Origin: Oceanobacillus limi
Lineage (GTDB): Bacteria > Bacillota > Bacilli > Bacillales > Amphibacillaceae
Direction: 5' to 3'
Length of the DNA: 64,000 nt
Assembly: GCF_900111445.1 (NCBI RefSeq)
Contig: NZ_FOHE01000008.1
Span: 110,470-174,469 of the forward strand
A model generated the notes under the pieces. The model made no database searches. It worked only from the letters and a program-made list of their open reading frames with translations, and was not told the origin of the DNA. Both the position numbers and the translations under genes were made by a program. Below, in pieces: positions 1-9,005 of this stretch (its first letter is position 1; every line of letters begins with the position of its first letter).

Positions 1-362
1 TCATTATGTTTATATGGCAAACTCCACATTTCTTAGCCTTAGCTATGAAAAAAGTAGATGATTATAAAGCAGCTGATATTCCGATGCTACCTGTTGTTTA
101 TGGATTTGAATTTACAAAGCGACAAATTGTTATTTACATTGCATGCTTATTGCCATTACCATTTTTTCTCTATGAGCTAGGCCTCGTATTTGTCACAATT
201 GCAACCCTGTTAAATATAGGTTGGCTTGTAATTGGAATCAGAGGATTCTCCGTGAAAAACGATTTGAAATGGGCGAATTTAATTTTCATATATTCTTTAA
301 ACTATTTGACAATTTTATTTGTAATGATGGCATTAGTAACAATCGATTTCCCTATTAATTAA
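1..362 (+). CDS. ctaB: Protoheme IX farnesyltransferase (heme O synthase), 3' part only
   Basis: This is the C-terminal third of heme O synthase, the membrane enzyme that adds a farnesyl group to heme B for the aa3/caa3 oxidase. The window begins inside the gene; the open frame runs from base 3 to the TAA at 360-362. Visible are the family segment [13 protein letters not shown], the following [12 protein letters not shown] stretch and the last three or so hydrophobic helices. The N-terminal DxxxD prenyl-binding motif lies upstream of the window. It sits 38 bp before ctaC, as in the Bacillus ctaBCDEFG order, and probably belongs to the same transcription unit. The identification is secure from sequence and context. 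Confidence 0.93.
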   Translation, partial: IMFIWQTPHFLALAMKKVDDYKAADIPMLPVVYGFEFTKRQIVIYIACLLPLPFFLYELGLVFVTIATLLNIGWLVIGIRGFSVKNDLKWANLIFIYSLNYLTILFVMMALVTIDFPIN

Positions 363-400
363 AATATAAAGATGAATGACAGAAAGAGAGGTATGAATAC

Positions 401-1453
401 ATGTTAGGTTGGATGGGAAAATTTAGAGCTTTGTTTTTGTTAAGCTCATTGGCACTAGTATTATCTGGCTGTGGTAAAGAAAATTTAACAGCTTTAGTAC
501 CAAAGGGGTATGGTGCTGAATCTTCATTAGATTTAATTATTTTAACAACCGTTATTATGTTATTTGTTTTTGCGGTAGTTATGGTTATTTATGTGATCGC
601 ACTTGTACGTTTTCGTAAAAAGAAAGGTCAAGAAGATTACATACCAAAACAAGTTGAAGGAAATCACACATTAGAAACAATATGGACTGTGATTCCGATT
701 CTCCTATTAATCATCATTGCAGTTCCTACTGTAATAGCTACATTTGATTTGGCAGATGATGCAGGTGCAGAGGACGCTATTAATGTAAATGTAACTGGTA
801 ATCAGTATTGGTGGCATTTTGATTATGCAGGAGAAGAAATTCAAACGAGTCAGGATCTATACATCCCGGTTGGTGAGAGAGTGTATTTAAACATGCTATC
901 GTCAGACGTTATCCATTCATTATGGGTACCTTCGTTATCGGGTAAAATGGATGTTAACCCTGAGAACGAGAACACAATGTACATTGAAGCATATGAAGAA
1001 GGCGTATATTGGGGAAAATGTGCTGAATTCTGTGGACCTTCTCACTCATTGATGGACTTTAAAGTAGTAGTTGTTAGTCCGGAAGAATATGAGGAATGGG
1101 TTGCAGATATGCAAAATGTTGATCCTGAAGAACCAGCAGATAGTGAAATAGTTGAAGATGGTCAGCAATTATTTGAAGAAAATAACTGTATGGCATGTCA
1201 TGCAATTGGTTCATCACCAGTGGCGACAGGACCAAACTTAACAAACTTCGGGGATCGTTCACGTTTAGCTGGAATTGAAGATCTATCAAAAGATAATTTA
1301 GTAAAATGGTTAAAAAACCCTGAGTTAATTAAACCAGGAAATAAAATGACTGGTAAATATCCTACTCTTTCAGATGAAGATGCGGATAAATTAGCAGATT
1401 ATTTACTGCAATTACAGCCTTCAGATATAACTCCTGATAGCGCTGGTAACTAA
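401..1453 (+). CDS. ctaC: Cytochrome c oxidase subunit II with fused cytochrome c domain (caa3 type)
   Basis: CuA-bearing subunit II of the caa3 oxidase, which passes electrons from its own covalently attached heme c to subunit I. The 350-residue protein starts with a lipoprotein signal whose lipobox LSGC puts the modified Cys at residue 24. Two membrane helices follow (about 45-70 and 90-115). The aromatic QYWWHFDY patch precedes the CuA site, with Cys207, Cys211, His215 and Met218. The C-terminal cytochrome c domain has heme-binding C263-x-x-C266-H267 and a probable axial Met316 in GNKMTGKYP. The fused heme domain defines the caa3 rather than the quinol-oxidising type. An AGAGAGG ribosome site precedes the ATG. 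All metal ligands are intact. Confidence 0.97.
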   Translation: MLGWMGKFRALFLLSSLALVLSGCGKENLTALVPKGYGAESSLDLIILTTVIMLFVFAVVMVIYVIALVRFRKKKGQEDYIPKQVEGNHTLETIWTVIPILLLIIIAVPTVIATFDLADDAGAEDAINVNVTGNQYWWHFDYAGEEIQTSQDLYIPVGERVYLNMLSSDVIHSLWVPSLSGKMDVNPENENTMYIEAYEEGVYWGKCAEFCGPSHSLMDFKVVVVSPEEYEEWVADMQNVDPEEPADSEIVEDGQQLFEENNCMACHAIGSSPVATGPNLTNFGDRSRLAGIEDLSKDNLVKWLKNPELIKPGNKMTGKYPTLSDEDADKLADYLLQLQPSDITPDSAGN

Positions 1454-1494
1454 TAAAAAATAGGGATGGAAGACGTAAAAGGGAGGTTTATCTT

Positions 1495-3345
1495 GTGAGT
1501 ATAGCTACTCAGAACAAAGGCTTCGCTGCCGTGTTATGGGACTACTTGACTACAGTTGACCACAAAAAAATTGGTAAATTGTATTTGTATGCAGGTGGTT
1601 TGTTTTTCCTACTCGGTGGGCTAGAAGCAATGATTATCCGTATACAATTAATCGAACCTGAAAATGACTTTATAACAGCAGGTTTATATAATGAAATGAT
1701 TACAATGCATGGTACAACCATGATATTCTTGGCAGCCATGCCGTTACTACTTGGCTTAATGAATGCGATTATGCCATTACAAATAGGTGCTCGTGATGTT
1801 GCATTTCCATTTTTAAATTCATTAGGTTTTTGGATGTTCTTATTTGGTGGAATTATGTTAAACGTTAGTTGGTTTACTGGTGGAGCACCTGATGCAGGGT
1901 GGACAGCTTATTCACCATTATCAACCACCTCACCAGGTCATGGTGTAGACTATTATATTATGGGTCTTCAGTTATCGGGTGCAGGTACACTAATGGGTGG
2001 TATTAACTTTCTAGTTACGATCGTAAATATGCGTGCACCAGGTATGACGTATATGCGTATGCCATTATTCACATGGACAACATTTGTGATTAGTGTGTTA
2101 ATTTTATTTGCGTTCCCGGCATTAACAGTAGGTCTTTTCCTATTAATGTTTGATCGTATGTTTGGAGCTGCATTCTTTGATGTTGCCTTAGGTGGTAACT
2201 CAATTATTTGGCAGCATATCTTTTGGATTTTTGGTCATCCAGAGGTTTATATTTTGGTTCTGCCAGCATTTGGAATATTTAGTGATATATTCTCAACTTT
2301 TTCTAAGAAAAGATTGTTTGGTTATACGGCAATGGTATTTGCAACCGTATTAATTGCATTCTTAGGATTCATGGTATGGGCTCACCACATGTTTACAGTT
2401 GGTATGGGACCTGTAGCAAACTCTATATTCGCAATTGCAACAATGGCAATTGCAGTACCAACAGGTATAAAAATCTTTAACTGGCTACTAACTTTATGGG
2501 GTGGACAGATCACAATAAATTCTGCCATGCTATGGGCATTAGGATTTATTCCAACCTTTACACTTGGTGGTATGACTGGAGTAATGGTTGCAGCATCAGT
2601 TGCCGACTATCAGTACCATGATACGTACTTTGTAGTGGCCCATTTCCACTATGTAATCGTTGGTGGGGTAGTATTCGGTATTCTTGCAGGTTGTCATTAT
2701 TGGTGGCCGAAGATTTTCGGACGTATCCTACATGAAGGAATGGGTAAATTAACATTCTGGACATTCTTTATAGGTTTCCATTTAACTTTCTTTATCCAAC
2801 ATTTCCTAGGGCTAATGGGGATGCCACGTCGTTATTGGGTATTCCTTGAAGACCAAGGGTTAGATACTGGAAACTTTATCAGTACAATTGGAGCTTTCTT
2901 CATGGCATTTGGTGTTATTGTATTTTTAATCAATGCAATCTACACCGCTATTAAAGGGGAAAAAGCACCAGCTGATCCATGGGGAGGACGTACATTAGAA
3001 TGGGCTATCGCCTCACCACCACCATATTATAACTTTAAACAATTACCATTAGTACGTGGGTTAGATCCTTTATGGATTGAAAAAGTAGAAGGTAAAGGAA
3101 AAATGACTCCAGCAGAGCCTTTAGGTGATGTACACATGCCAAATGGATCGTTTATTCCATTTGTTATGTCACTAGGTTTCTTTATCGCAAGTTTTGGTTT
3201 CATTTATCATGCAACTCATGATGTTGCCTACCTCTTCTTATTTGGTGGAATGGCAATTGGTCTTGGTAGTATGTTAGTGAGGTCTCTTAAGGATGATCAC
3301 GGCTACCATATTACGAAAGAAGAACTTGAAAGGGAGGCTGACTAA
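1495..3345 (+). CDS. ctaD: Cytochrome c oxidase subunit I
   Basis: Catalytic, proton-pumping subunit of the caa3 oxidase, reducing O2 to water in the cell membrane. The 616-residue protein has about 12-14 hydrophobic helices and all expected ligands: His72 and His385 for the low-spin heme, His383 for heme a3, and His248, His297 and His298 for CuB. Tyr252 is placed for the His-Tyr cross-link (GHPEVY). The start is GTG, 8 bases after a GGGAGG ribosome site at 1481-1486. The stop overlaps the ribosome site region of ctaE, one base before its ATG, suggesting translational coupling. Confidence 0.98.
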   Translation: MSIATQNKGFAAVLWDYLTTVDHKKIGKLYLYAGGLFFLLGGLEAMIIRIQLIEPENDFITAGLYNEMITMHGTTMIFLAAMPLLLGLMNAIMPLQIGARDVAFPFLNSLGFWMFLFGGIMLNVSWFTGGAPDAGWTAYSPLSTTSPGHGVDYYIMGLQLSGAGTLMGGINFLVTIVNMRAPGMTYMRMPLFTWTTFVISVLILFAFPALTVGLFLLMFDRMFGAAFFDVALGGNSIIWQHIFWIFGHPEVYILVLPAFGIFSDIFSTFSKKRLFGYTAMVFATVLIAFLGFMVWAHHMFTVGMGPVANSIFAIATMAIAVPTGIKIFNWLLTLWGGQITINSAMLWALGFIPTFTLGGMTGVMVAASVADYQYHDTYFVVAHFHYVIVGGVVFGILAGCHYWWPKIFGRILHEGMGKLTFWTFFIGFHLTFFIQHFLGLMGMPRRYWVFLEDQGLDTGNFISTIGAFFMAFGVIVFLINAIYTAIKGEKAPADPWGGRTLEWAIASPPPYYNFKQLPLVRGLDPLWIEKVEGKGKMTPAEPLGDVHMPNGSFIPFVMSLGFFIASFGFIYHATHDVAYLFLFGGMAIGLGSMLVRSLKDDHGYHITKEELEREAD

Positions 3346-3346
3346 T

Positions 3347-3970
3347 ATGAGTCACGATCATTCCTTAAATCCGGAAACAATGCCTCATAACCCAGAAAAA
3401 GCAACTCTAGAAGGGAAAAATAAATTCCTTGGTTTGTGGTTCTTTCTAGGTGGAGAGACGGTTCTTTTTGCAAGTTTATTTGGAACGTATTTAGCATTGA
3501 AAAATTCAACTGCTGGCGGTCCTTCATCAGAGGAATTGTTTGGGTTAGAATTAGTTTTCATTATGACAATGTTGCTATTGACTAGTTCTTTAACTAGTGT
3601 TTATGCAATGTATCATATGAAAAATAATGACTTTAAGAAAATGCAATTGTGGTTAGGAATAACTGGCTTGCTCGGTCTTGCGTTCCTATCCCTTGAGATT
3701 TATGAGTTCTATCATTATATCCATGAATATGGTTTTACGTTCCGTTCATCTGCCTTTGGTTCAGCTTTCTATACACTAGTTGGATTTCATGGAGGGCACG
3801 TATTATTTGGACTTTGTTGGTTAACAGCAATTATGGTTCGTAATGCCAAAAGAGGATTAAACCTATACAACGCTCCGAAATTTAATACTTTCAGTTTATA
3901 TTGGCACTTTATTGATGTCGTATGGGTATTTATTTTCACTGTTGTATACTTAATGGGGAAGGTGGGCTAA
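3347..3970 (+). CDS. ctaE: Cytochrome c oxidase subunit III
   Basis: Subunit III of the caa3 oxidase, an integral membrane protein that stabilises subunit I. The 207-residue form (MSHDHSLNPETMPH...) has five predicted helices, typical of the short Bacillus subunit III. An upstream in-frame ATG at 3293 would add 18 residues that merely read through the end of ctaD. The ATG at 3347, with AGGGAGG at 3331-3337 and one base after the ctaD stop, is preferred. The segment GFHGGHVLFG is a family hallmark. Confidence 0.96.
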   Translation: MSHDHSLNPETMPHNPEKATLEGKNKFLGLWFFLGGETVLFASLFGTYLALKNSTAGGPSSEELFGLELVFIMTMLLLTSSLTSVYAMYHMKNNDFKKMQLWLGITGLLGLAFLSLEIYEFYHYIHEYGFTFRSSAFGSAFYTLVGFHGGHVLFGLCWLTAIMVRNAKRGLNLYNAPKFNTFSLYWHFIDVVWVFIFTVVYLMGKVG

Positions 3971-3973
3971 ATT

Positions 3974-4294
3974 ATGGCAAATAACACCAATACCGGGAAT
4001 TTTGATTCGTTCCATAAACAAAAACATAAAGATGAAATGGTAAAGCAACTAATTACTTTTGCGTTAATGATTGTATTTACTCTTATAGCCTTTGTAGTAG
4101 TACTGACAGGAGTAGATAAAATATTCGCTATACCACTATTGTTACTATTAGCAGTGGTTCAGGTTGCATTCCAATTTTATTATTTCATGCATATGAAAGA
4201 TGCAGGCCATGAAATGCCATCCTTAATGATTTACGGAGGAATAGGAGCTGCTATAGTAACTATATTAGCTCTTACGTTAATCATTTGGTGGTAA
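3974..4294 (+). CDS. ctaF: Cytochrome c oxidase subunit IV (caa3, CtaF)
   Basis: Small subunit IV of the caa3 oxidase. It has 106 residues with a charged N-terminus (HKQKHKDEMVKQ) followed by three hydrophobic helices, and the family segment QFYYFMHMKD in the second half. It starts 3 bases after the ctaE stop and is followed directly by a strong terminator, so it closes the ctaB/C-F transcription unit. Confidence 0.93.
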   Translation: MANNTNTGNFDSFHKQKHKDEMVKQLITFALMIVFTLIAFVVVLTGVDKIFAIPLLLLLAVVQVAFQFYYFMHMKDAGHEMPSLMIYGGIGAAIVTILALTLIIWW

Positions 4295-4300
4295 GATAGA

Positions 4301-4331
4301 AAAGATCAGGACAATTCCTGATCTTTTTCTT
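4301..4331 (+). terminator. Rho-independent terminator after ctaF
   Basis: Perfect 11-bp stem (4301-4311 with 4316-4326) around a CAAT loop, followed by a T-rich tail. It separates the oxidase operon from ctaG. Confidence 0.9.
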
Positions 4332-4393
4332 TTAGCTAAGTCCTAGTTAGTTAGTTTTTTACGTAAAATGTCACATTTATAGCGTTTCCTCAC

Positions 4394-4422
4394 TTGGAAA
4401 ATACGTTATACTAAATTATATA
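4394..4422 (+). promoter_or_regulatory. Candidate SigA promoter for ctaG
   Basis: TTGGAA (4394-4399), 17-bp spacer, TATATA (4417-4422), 25 bp before the ctaG start codon. It lies after the ctaF terminator, where a new promoter is expected. No transcript evidence is available. Confidence 0.4.
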
Positions 4423-4446
4423 AGTTTTTTTTGGAGGAAATTAACT

Positions 4447-5355
4447 ATGTGGTTAGAGTTACAAATATTTGGATTTCGTGCACTATGGAGTCCGTATTTT
4501 CTATTATTTGTTTTATCACTAGGAATTGCTTATTTCTTAGTGACTGGACCTTTGCGACATAAATTTGGAGTAATTGAAAAACCAAGTGTGAAACAACAAG
4601 CTATTTTCTACACTGGTTTGCTCTTATTGTATCTTGTTAAAGGGTCGCCTATTGATTTGCTTACACATATTATGCTAACAGCTCACATGATGCAAATGGC
4701 TGTTTACTTAATCATTTTTCCAATCCTTATGATTAAAGGAATTCCTGCGTGGATTTGGGAAAAAGTAATTAAACTACCAATTATTTATCCTTTAATGCGG
4801 TTTTTAACCAAGCCATTAATAGCTATTCTACTATTTAATGCGCTGTTTTCGATTTACCATATTCCTGCGGTTTTTAACTTTTCGAAGACATCACTAGTAG
4901 CCCATACATCAATTTCGATTATATTATTGATAGCTGCTTTTATTGTGTTTTTCCCAATGATTTCGCCGGTTAAAGAATTGGATAAGTTAAAACCTTTATT
5001 AAAGATCTTTTATATATTTGGTAATAGTGTCTTAATTACTCCTGCTTGTGTACTCATTATTTTTTCAAATGTTCCATTATTTGAGGCGTACAGTGCTAGT
5101 GGTGCTTGGTTACAGGCATTAGCATTATGTGTGCCGGGAGACGTACTAAATGGTTTAACATTCACGCTGTCAGGACCAGAAATGTTCTCTCCGATGAGTA
5201 CATTAGAAGATCAGCAACTTGGTGGTATTATTATGAAAATCATCCAAGAAATAGCCTATGGTACGTTACTAGCTCAAATTTTTTATGGTTGGTTTAATGC
5301 AGAAAGTCATAAGATAGATCCATTACCGGTAGCAAATGCTACGGATTCTAATTAA
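4447..5355 (+). CDS. ctaG: Cytochrome c oxidase assembly factor CtaG (caa3 type)
   Basis: Membrane protein needed for assembly of active caa3 oxidase in Bacillus; it belongs to the caa3_CtaG family, which is unrelated to mitochondrial Cox11. It has 302 residues with seven or so hydrophobic helices and the family segments LTAHMMQM and LLFNALFSIYHIPAVF. A clear GGAGG ribosome site (4432-4436) supports the ATG. It is separated from ctaF by a terminator and has its own candidate promoter, so it may be expressed independently of the oxidase subunits. Confidence 0.94.
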   Translation: MWLELQIFGFRALWSPYFLLFVLSLGIAYFLVTGPLRHKFGVIEKPSVKQQAIFYTGLLLLYLVKGSPIDLLTHIMLTAHMMQMAVYLIIFPILMIKGIPAWIWEKVIKLPIIYPLMRFLTKPLIAILLFNALFSIYHIPAVFNFSKTSLVAHTSISIILLIAAFIVFFPMISPVKELDKLKPLLKIFYIFGNSVLITPACVLIIFSNVPLFEAYSASGAWLQALALCVPGDVLNGLTFTLSGPEMFSPMSTLEDQQLGGIIMKIIQEIAYGTLLAQIFYGWFNAESHKIDPLPVANATDSN

Positions 5356-5455
5356 GTAGTTATAAATTAAATAGAGTGGAAAACGAGGATAAGCTTATGT
5401 TTTCCACTTTTACATAACGTATTTAGAAGCTTTTATGTAGAAAGGAAAATTAGTA

Positions 5456-5911
5456 ATGTATATACTACCGACAATAAGTACATTTTTTATTGTTCTCAGT
5501 GCAATTCTTGTGGCAATCGGATGGAGACTCATTTCTAAAGGGAAAGCTAGTGCCCATAAAAAGGTTATGATATCAGCGGCGATAAGTGCCATCATATTTT
5601 TCATCATTTACGCATCTCGTACCATATTTACTGGAAATACAAGCTTTGGTGGGCCAGATGAGATAAAGATTTATTATACGATCTTCCTTGTGTTTCATAT
5701 TATTCTAGCTACAACGGGTGCTGTGTTTGGTATTGTAACCTTAACACTAGCATTGAAAAGGAATATATCGAAGCATAGAAAGATCGGTCCTATTACAAGT
5801 ATTATCTGGTTTTTCACTGCGATCACTGGTGTAGCTGTTTATTTACTATTATACGTATTGTTTGATGGTGGAGAGACAACGAGTTTAATAAAAGCAATAT
5901 TAGGAACGTAA
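5456..5911 (+). CDS. DUF420 family membrane protein (YozB-like)
   Basis: A 151-residue protein with four predicted helices, of the DUF420 family represented by B. subtilis YozB. Members often lie beside cytochrome oxidase genes, and several are linked to oxidase assembly or copper/heme handling, but no precise activity is established. Conserved His residues are visible in VFHIILATTG and SKHRKIG. It follows ctaG by 100 bp with its own AAAGGAA ribosome site and ends at a terminator shared with the convergent gene downstream. A role with caa3 oxidase is inferred from position only. Confidence 0.8.
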   Translation: MYILPTISTFFIVLSAILVAIGWRLISKGKASAHKKVMISAAISAIIFFIIYASRTIFTGNTSFGGPDEIKIYYTIFLVFHIILATTGAVFGIVTLTLALKRNISKHRKIGPITSIIWFFTAITGVAVYLLLYVLFDGGETTSLIKAILGT

Positions 5912-5945
5912 AAAGGTGTGAGGCTGAGGTCTCACACCTTTTTTT
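5911..5945. terminator. Bidirectional terminator between convergent genes
   Basis: AAAAGGTGTGAG (5911-5922) pairs with CTCACACCTTTT (5931-5942). There are A and T runs on the two sides, so it can stop both the DUF420 gene and the minus-strand membrane protein gene. Confidence 0.85.
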
Positions 5946-5948
5946 AAT

Positions 5949-7016
5949 TTATATCTTTAAATTCCATTTGATAATTCCTGCTTCTTTAGCGGAGTTAAAG
6001 ATTATAACAGCCATTGGACCTAATATAAATCCGAATAAGCCTAAGATTTGTAACCCTAAAAACATTGCTATTAGAGTTGCTAGAGGGGATAACCCAATAT
6101 GTTTTCCCATAACCTTTGGTTCAACGGTTCTACGAATGGCGAGTAGAATTATTGCCAGTACGGATAATTGTACTCCCATTGATATATCACCAGCTAAGAA
6201 CATAAAAATAGCCCATGGACCTAATATGATAATGGAGCCAATGATAGGTATTAAGTCTACTAACCAAATAATGATAGACATGACTAAAGCAATATCCGGC
6301 ACAATCAGGAACAATCCGATTAGCGTAACAATTAAAATTGGTATACTTACTAGAAACTGTGCTTTGAAAAAACCAACAACTACACTTTTTATGCGGTTCG
6401 TCATAAACGAAACCTTTTCAGCTGTTTGTACGGTAAATAATTGATACGTTTGAGCAGTGAGTTTTGGCAATTCTAACATAAAAAGAAATAAAGCGATTAA
6501 GTATACAATGAAACTAATTAAGTATTGAGGAATTGCCGCAAATGCTTTTGAAATATTTTCAATTGTTAATTTATCTTTTGCCGTATTTGTTAAGTCATTT
6601 ACGTATCCTTGAATGCTTTCTGAGATCTCTTCAAAGAATTCTGGTGGCAAATCTTGCGTATAAATCTCTAACTTTTCTTCCCACTCTAGAATGATGACGT
6701 TGATTTGATTTACATAAGTTGGTACAGTTTCAACAAAATTTATAACTTGAGCTACTGCTTTTGTAACGAAAAATGTAGCAAGGAATCCAATTAACAATAT
6801 GAAAAGTAAAAATACAACGAGAACAGAGTTTTTTCGACTAAATTTCAACCTACGTTGGACTAGCCTAACAGTTGGATTCAACGCTAAAGCTGTAATTAAA
6901 GCAATAACCAATGGAAGGGCAATTGGTAAAATAAAATAAAGCGCTAATAGTAATAATAGAAGCACTACTGATAAAATGATAAATTTCCATTGACGTTTCG
7001 TAATTTTTAAGGACAA
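5949..7016 (-). CDS. AI-2E/PerM family (UPF0118) transporter-like membrane protein
   Basis: A 355-residue integral membrane protein of the AI-2E transporter (PerM/YtvI) superfamily. It has paired helices at the N-terminus, a soluble amphipathic stretch at about 95-165, and a C-terminal half carrying the family segments PIIGSIIILGPWAI and PKVMGKHIGLSPL. Relatives include the B. subtilis sporulation protein YtvI and sodium/proton antiporters; the substrate here cannot be told. The only workable start is TTG at 7016, behind GGAG. This gene interrupts the usual ctaG-ylb order and is transcribed against its neighbours. Confidence 0.75.
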   Translation of the reverse strand: MSLKITKRQWKFIILSVVLLLLLLALYFILPIALPLVIALITALALNPTVRLVQRRLKFSRKNSVLVVFLLFILLIGFLATFFVTKAVAQVINFVETVPTYVNQINVIILEWEEKLEIYTQDLPPEFFEEISESIQGYVNDLTNTAKDKLTIENISKAFAAIPQYLISFIVYLIALFLFMLELPKLTAQTYQLFTVQTAEKVSFMTNRIKSVVVGFFKAQFLVSIPILIVTLIGLFLIVPDIALVMSIIIWLVDLIPIIGSIIILGPWAIFMFLAGDISMGVQLSVLAIILLAIRRTVEPKVMGKHIGLSPLATLIAMFLGLQILGLFGFILGPMAVIIFNSAKEAGIIKWNLKI

Positions 7017-7132
7017 AAGACGTGAAGTCTCCTTTCAAAAAACACTAAATTTCAGAATACATTCCTATTCAAAATATAGCACGTAATCCCGATTTTGAAC
7101 AGATTTTTTTCCTTTTATACATTTGCAATATG

Positions 7133-7164
7133 AAAAGCCAACAGCTAGTAACTGGCTGTTGGCT
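7133..7164 (-). terminator. Terminator of the YugN-like gene
   Basis: GCCAACAGC (7137-7145) pairs with GCTGTTGGC (7155-7163). On the minus strand the stem is followed by a TTTT tail, 34 bp past the stop codon. Confidence 0.75.
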
Positions 7165-7197
7165 GGTGTCTAAGGTATAAGTTGATTCTTTTAAGAG

Positions 7198-7563
7198 TTA
7201 CTTTTCGTAATTAGTAAGTTCCTCTTTGACCTTTGCAACAAGTTTATGTGCACGTTCTACAAGATTTTCAGGGAAGTTTTCTTCTTCACCATATTCAACA
7301 CCATGAGGGTAATAATGTTTACCTAGTAATGGTGTTAATAACTTAATAACGGCATTTCCTCTATCAACATCGCCTTCAACAGCATATCCTTGAATTCGAA
7401 TATAATATGTAACATTTTTTTCTTTTGAACCTATTTTATAATCATATGTAACTCGTTCATAATCCCATTGACCAGCACGGATAAATGCATGTTTTCCCAT
7501 AATATGATCAAGTGGCTTTAAATCCATAACTGTATCTTCAATTCCTAAGTTTTCTAGCTTCAT
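7198..7563 (-). CDS. YugN-like family protein (YlbA position)
   Basis: A 121-residue soluble protein with no signal peptide or helix, matching the YugN-like family (B. subtilis YugN and, by position and length, YlbA). Its function is unknown. The ATG at 7563 is preferred over an in-frame GTG at 7572 because GAGGTGGAG lies just upstream of it. It is transcribed away from ylbC and ends in its own terminator. The ylbA assignment rests on location between ctaG and ylbC and on size. Confidence 0.7.
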   Translation of the reverse strand: MKLENLGIEDTVMDLKPLDHIMGKHAFIRAGQWDYERVTYDYKIGSKEKNVTYYIRIQGYAVEGDVDRGNAVIKLLTPLLGKHYYPHGVEYGEEENFPENLVERAHKLVAKVKEELTNYEK

Positions 7564-7787
7564 TTTCTCCACCTCACAAAATTATCATCACTAAAACTAT
7601 AATAGTACGAATTCCACCAAGTTGCAACGGAAAAGGGAAAACATTTCCTACGATTTCCTATTGAGTTCATGAAATTGAAACAACTCTTTTCTAGTATAAT
7701 TCAACCATTTTAGTATAACTATTAAGAATGTAATTGAACTCTAATACATATAGTAGTTATATCATAATAGGAGAAGGGGAAAGAAAC

Positions 7788-8858
7788 ATGCGAACTTTAG
7801 TTCACGTATTGGTTGTCGTATTTTTATTAACGGTTGTAGCAATCCTTGGCTTTATGAAGGAGGCTGGATCAGCAGAAAAGGCTATAGATCATATTGCACT
7901 AGTCTTTCAAGATAAGAGTCTTGACTTGAAGCAAAAAAAGCTACCGGAGAAGCGGATTGCAGATCAAAAATTAGAAGGAGATCTATTTGATTGGATTGGC
8001 AAAAAACCAGAGGAACTGGTAGAAAAATACGGGGAGCCAATTCGAATAGATCCTAGTGCTTATACCTATGATTGGTGGGTTTACACCAATGAAGAAACTC
8101 ACTTCATTCAATTTGGAGTTGCAGAAGGTGAAATTATTACAATTTATGCTACTGGGTTAGACTTGGAAATCGCTCCATTCTCGATAGGTGATTCCTATGA
8201 TTTGGTAGATAAGGAGTTACCTTTTGAACAAGAAGTGACTTATACGAGTGGACCATCATCCTATACTTTTCAGCTTACGGACGAGGATTTACAGCATCGA
8301 CCTTTAGCTAAAGTAACAAGTGATTTATTTATTCAAACTTATTTCGATTCTTTTACGGAACAATTATCTTCTATACGAATTATGAAAGGGGATGTTCTCC
8401 TACAACACCACCCATATGCTATGGAATACCGAGGGGAGATACCAAGTTCTCCAAATCCAAGTGAGGAGAAATGGGCGGATATTGAACATGGGATGGAGCA
8501 ACAGGTGTTTGAAATATCAAACGTGATACGAAATTATTTTAATAAGTCACAACTGAAATGGGACGACAAGGTACGTGAAGTTGCTTATAGCCACAGTAGG
8601 GATATGGCTGAGAATAATTATTTCTCTCATTATGGTTTAAGTGGTGACGGATTAAAAGAACGACTTGCTGAAAATGAAGTGTATTACTTTGCAGCTGGTG
8701 AAAATATTGCCGCACAATATGTAGATGCACCTGCAGCTGTTCAAGGATGGTTAAATAGTGAAGGCCATCGGGAAGCGCTATTAAACAATAAATATACGCA
8801 TTTAGGCGTTGGGGTGTATCGACTGTATTACACACAGAACTTTTTAACCAAGCCATAA
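7788..8858 (+). CDS. ylbC: CAP/SCP-domain protein YlbC
   Basis: A 356-residue secreted or membrane-anchored protein. It has an N-terminal hydrophobic segment (about residues 5-22), then a CAP-associated domain (about 60-200; DWIGKKPEELVEKYGEP is typical). The C-terminal CAP/SCP domain (about 235-350) has signature pieces SHYGLSGDGLKERL, AAGENIA and WLNSEGHREALLNN. The biochemical role of bacterial CAP proteins is unclear. The ATG at 7788 follows GGAGAAGGGG; an earlier in-frame ATG at 7734 lacks a ribosome site. Membership is clear, function is not. Confidence 0.88.
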   Translation: MRTLVHVLVVVFLLTVVAILGFMKEAGSAEKAIDHIALVFQDKSLDLKQKKLPEKRIADQKLEGDLFDWIGKKPEELVEKYGEPIRIDPSAYTYDWWVYTNEETHFIQFGVAEGEIITIYATGLDLEIAPFSIGDSYDLVDKELPFEQEVTYTSGPSSYTFQLTDEDLQHRPLAKVTSDLFIQTYFDSFTEQLSSIRIMKGDVLLQHHPYAMEYRGEIPSSPNPSEEKWADIEHGMEQQVFEISNVIRNYFNKSQLKWDDKVREVAYSHSRDMAENNYFSHYGLSGDGLKERLAENEVYYFAAGENIAAQYVDAPAAVQGWLNSEGHREALLNNKYTHLGVGVYRLYYTQNFLTKP

Positions 8859-8919
8859 ACATCTTCAAATAAGTATGTTTAAAATTTCATTATACTTTCA
8901 GAAACGATTGGATAGATGC

Positions 8920-8946
8920 ACAGTTAATATTTCTAAGCATACCCTA
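8920..8946 (+). promoter_or_regulatory. Candidate SigK-type promoter before ylbD
   Basis: AC (8920-8921), 16-bp spacer, CATACCCTA (8938-8946) fits the mother-cell SigK pattern AC-N16-CATAnnnTA. It lies 59 bp before the start of a spore-coat-type gene, which suits late mother-cell expression. Confidence 0.45.
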
Positions 8947-9005
8947 ATTAAAGGATAAATTAGTAATTTCAGGCGATACCTGCAAAGAAAAATGGGGTGA
9001 ATGAT

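Noticed and set aside
7661..7719. TATAAT and TATAAC boxes upstream of ylbC as a SigA promoter
   Set aside because: No -35 at a 16-18-bp distance (nearest TTGAAA gives a 14-bp spacer).
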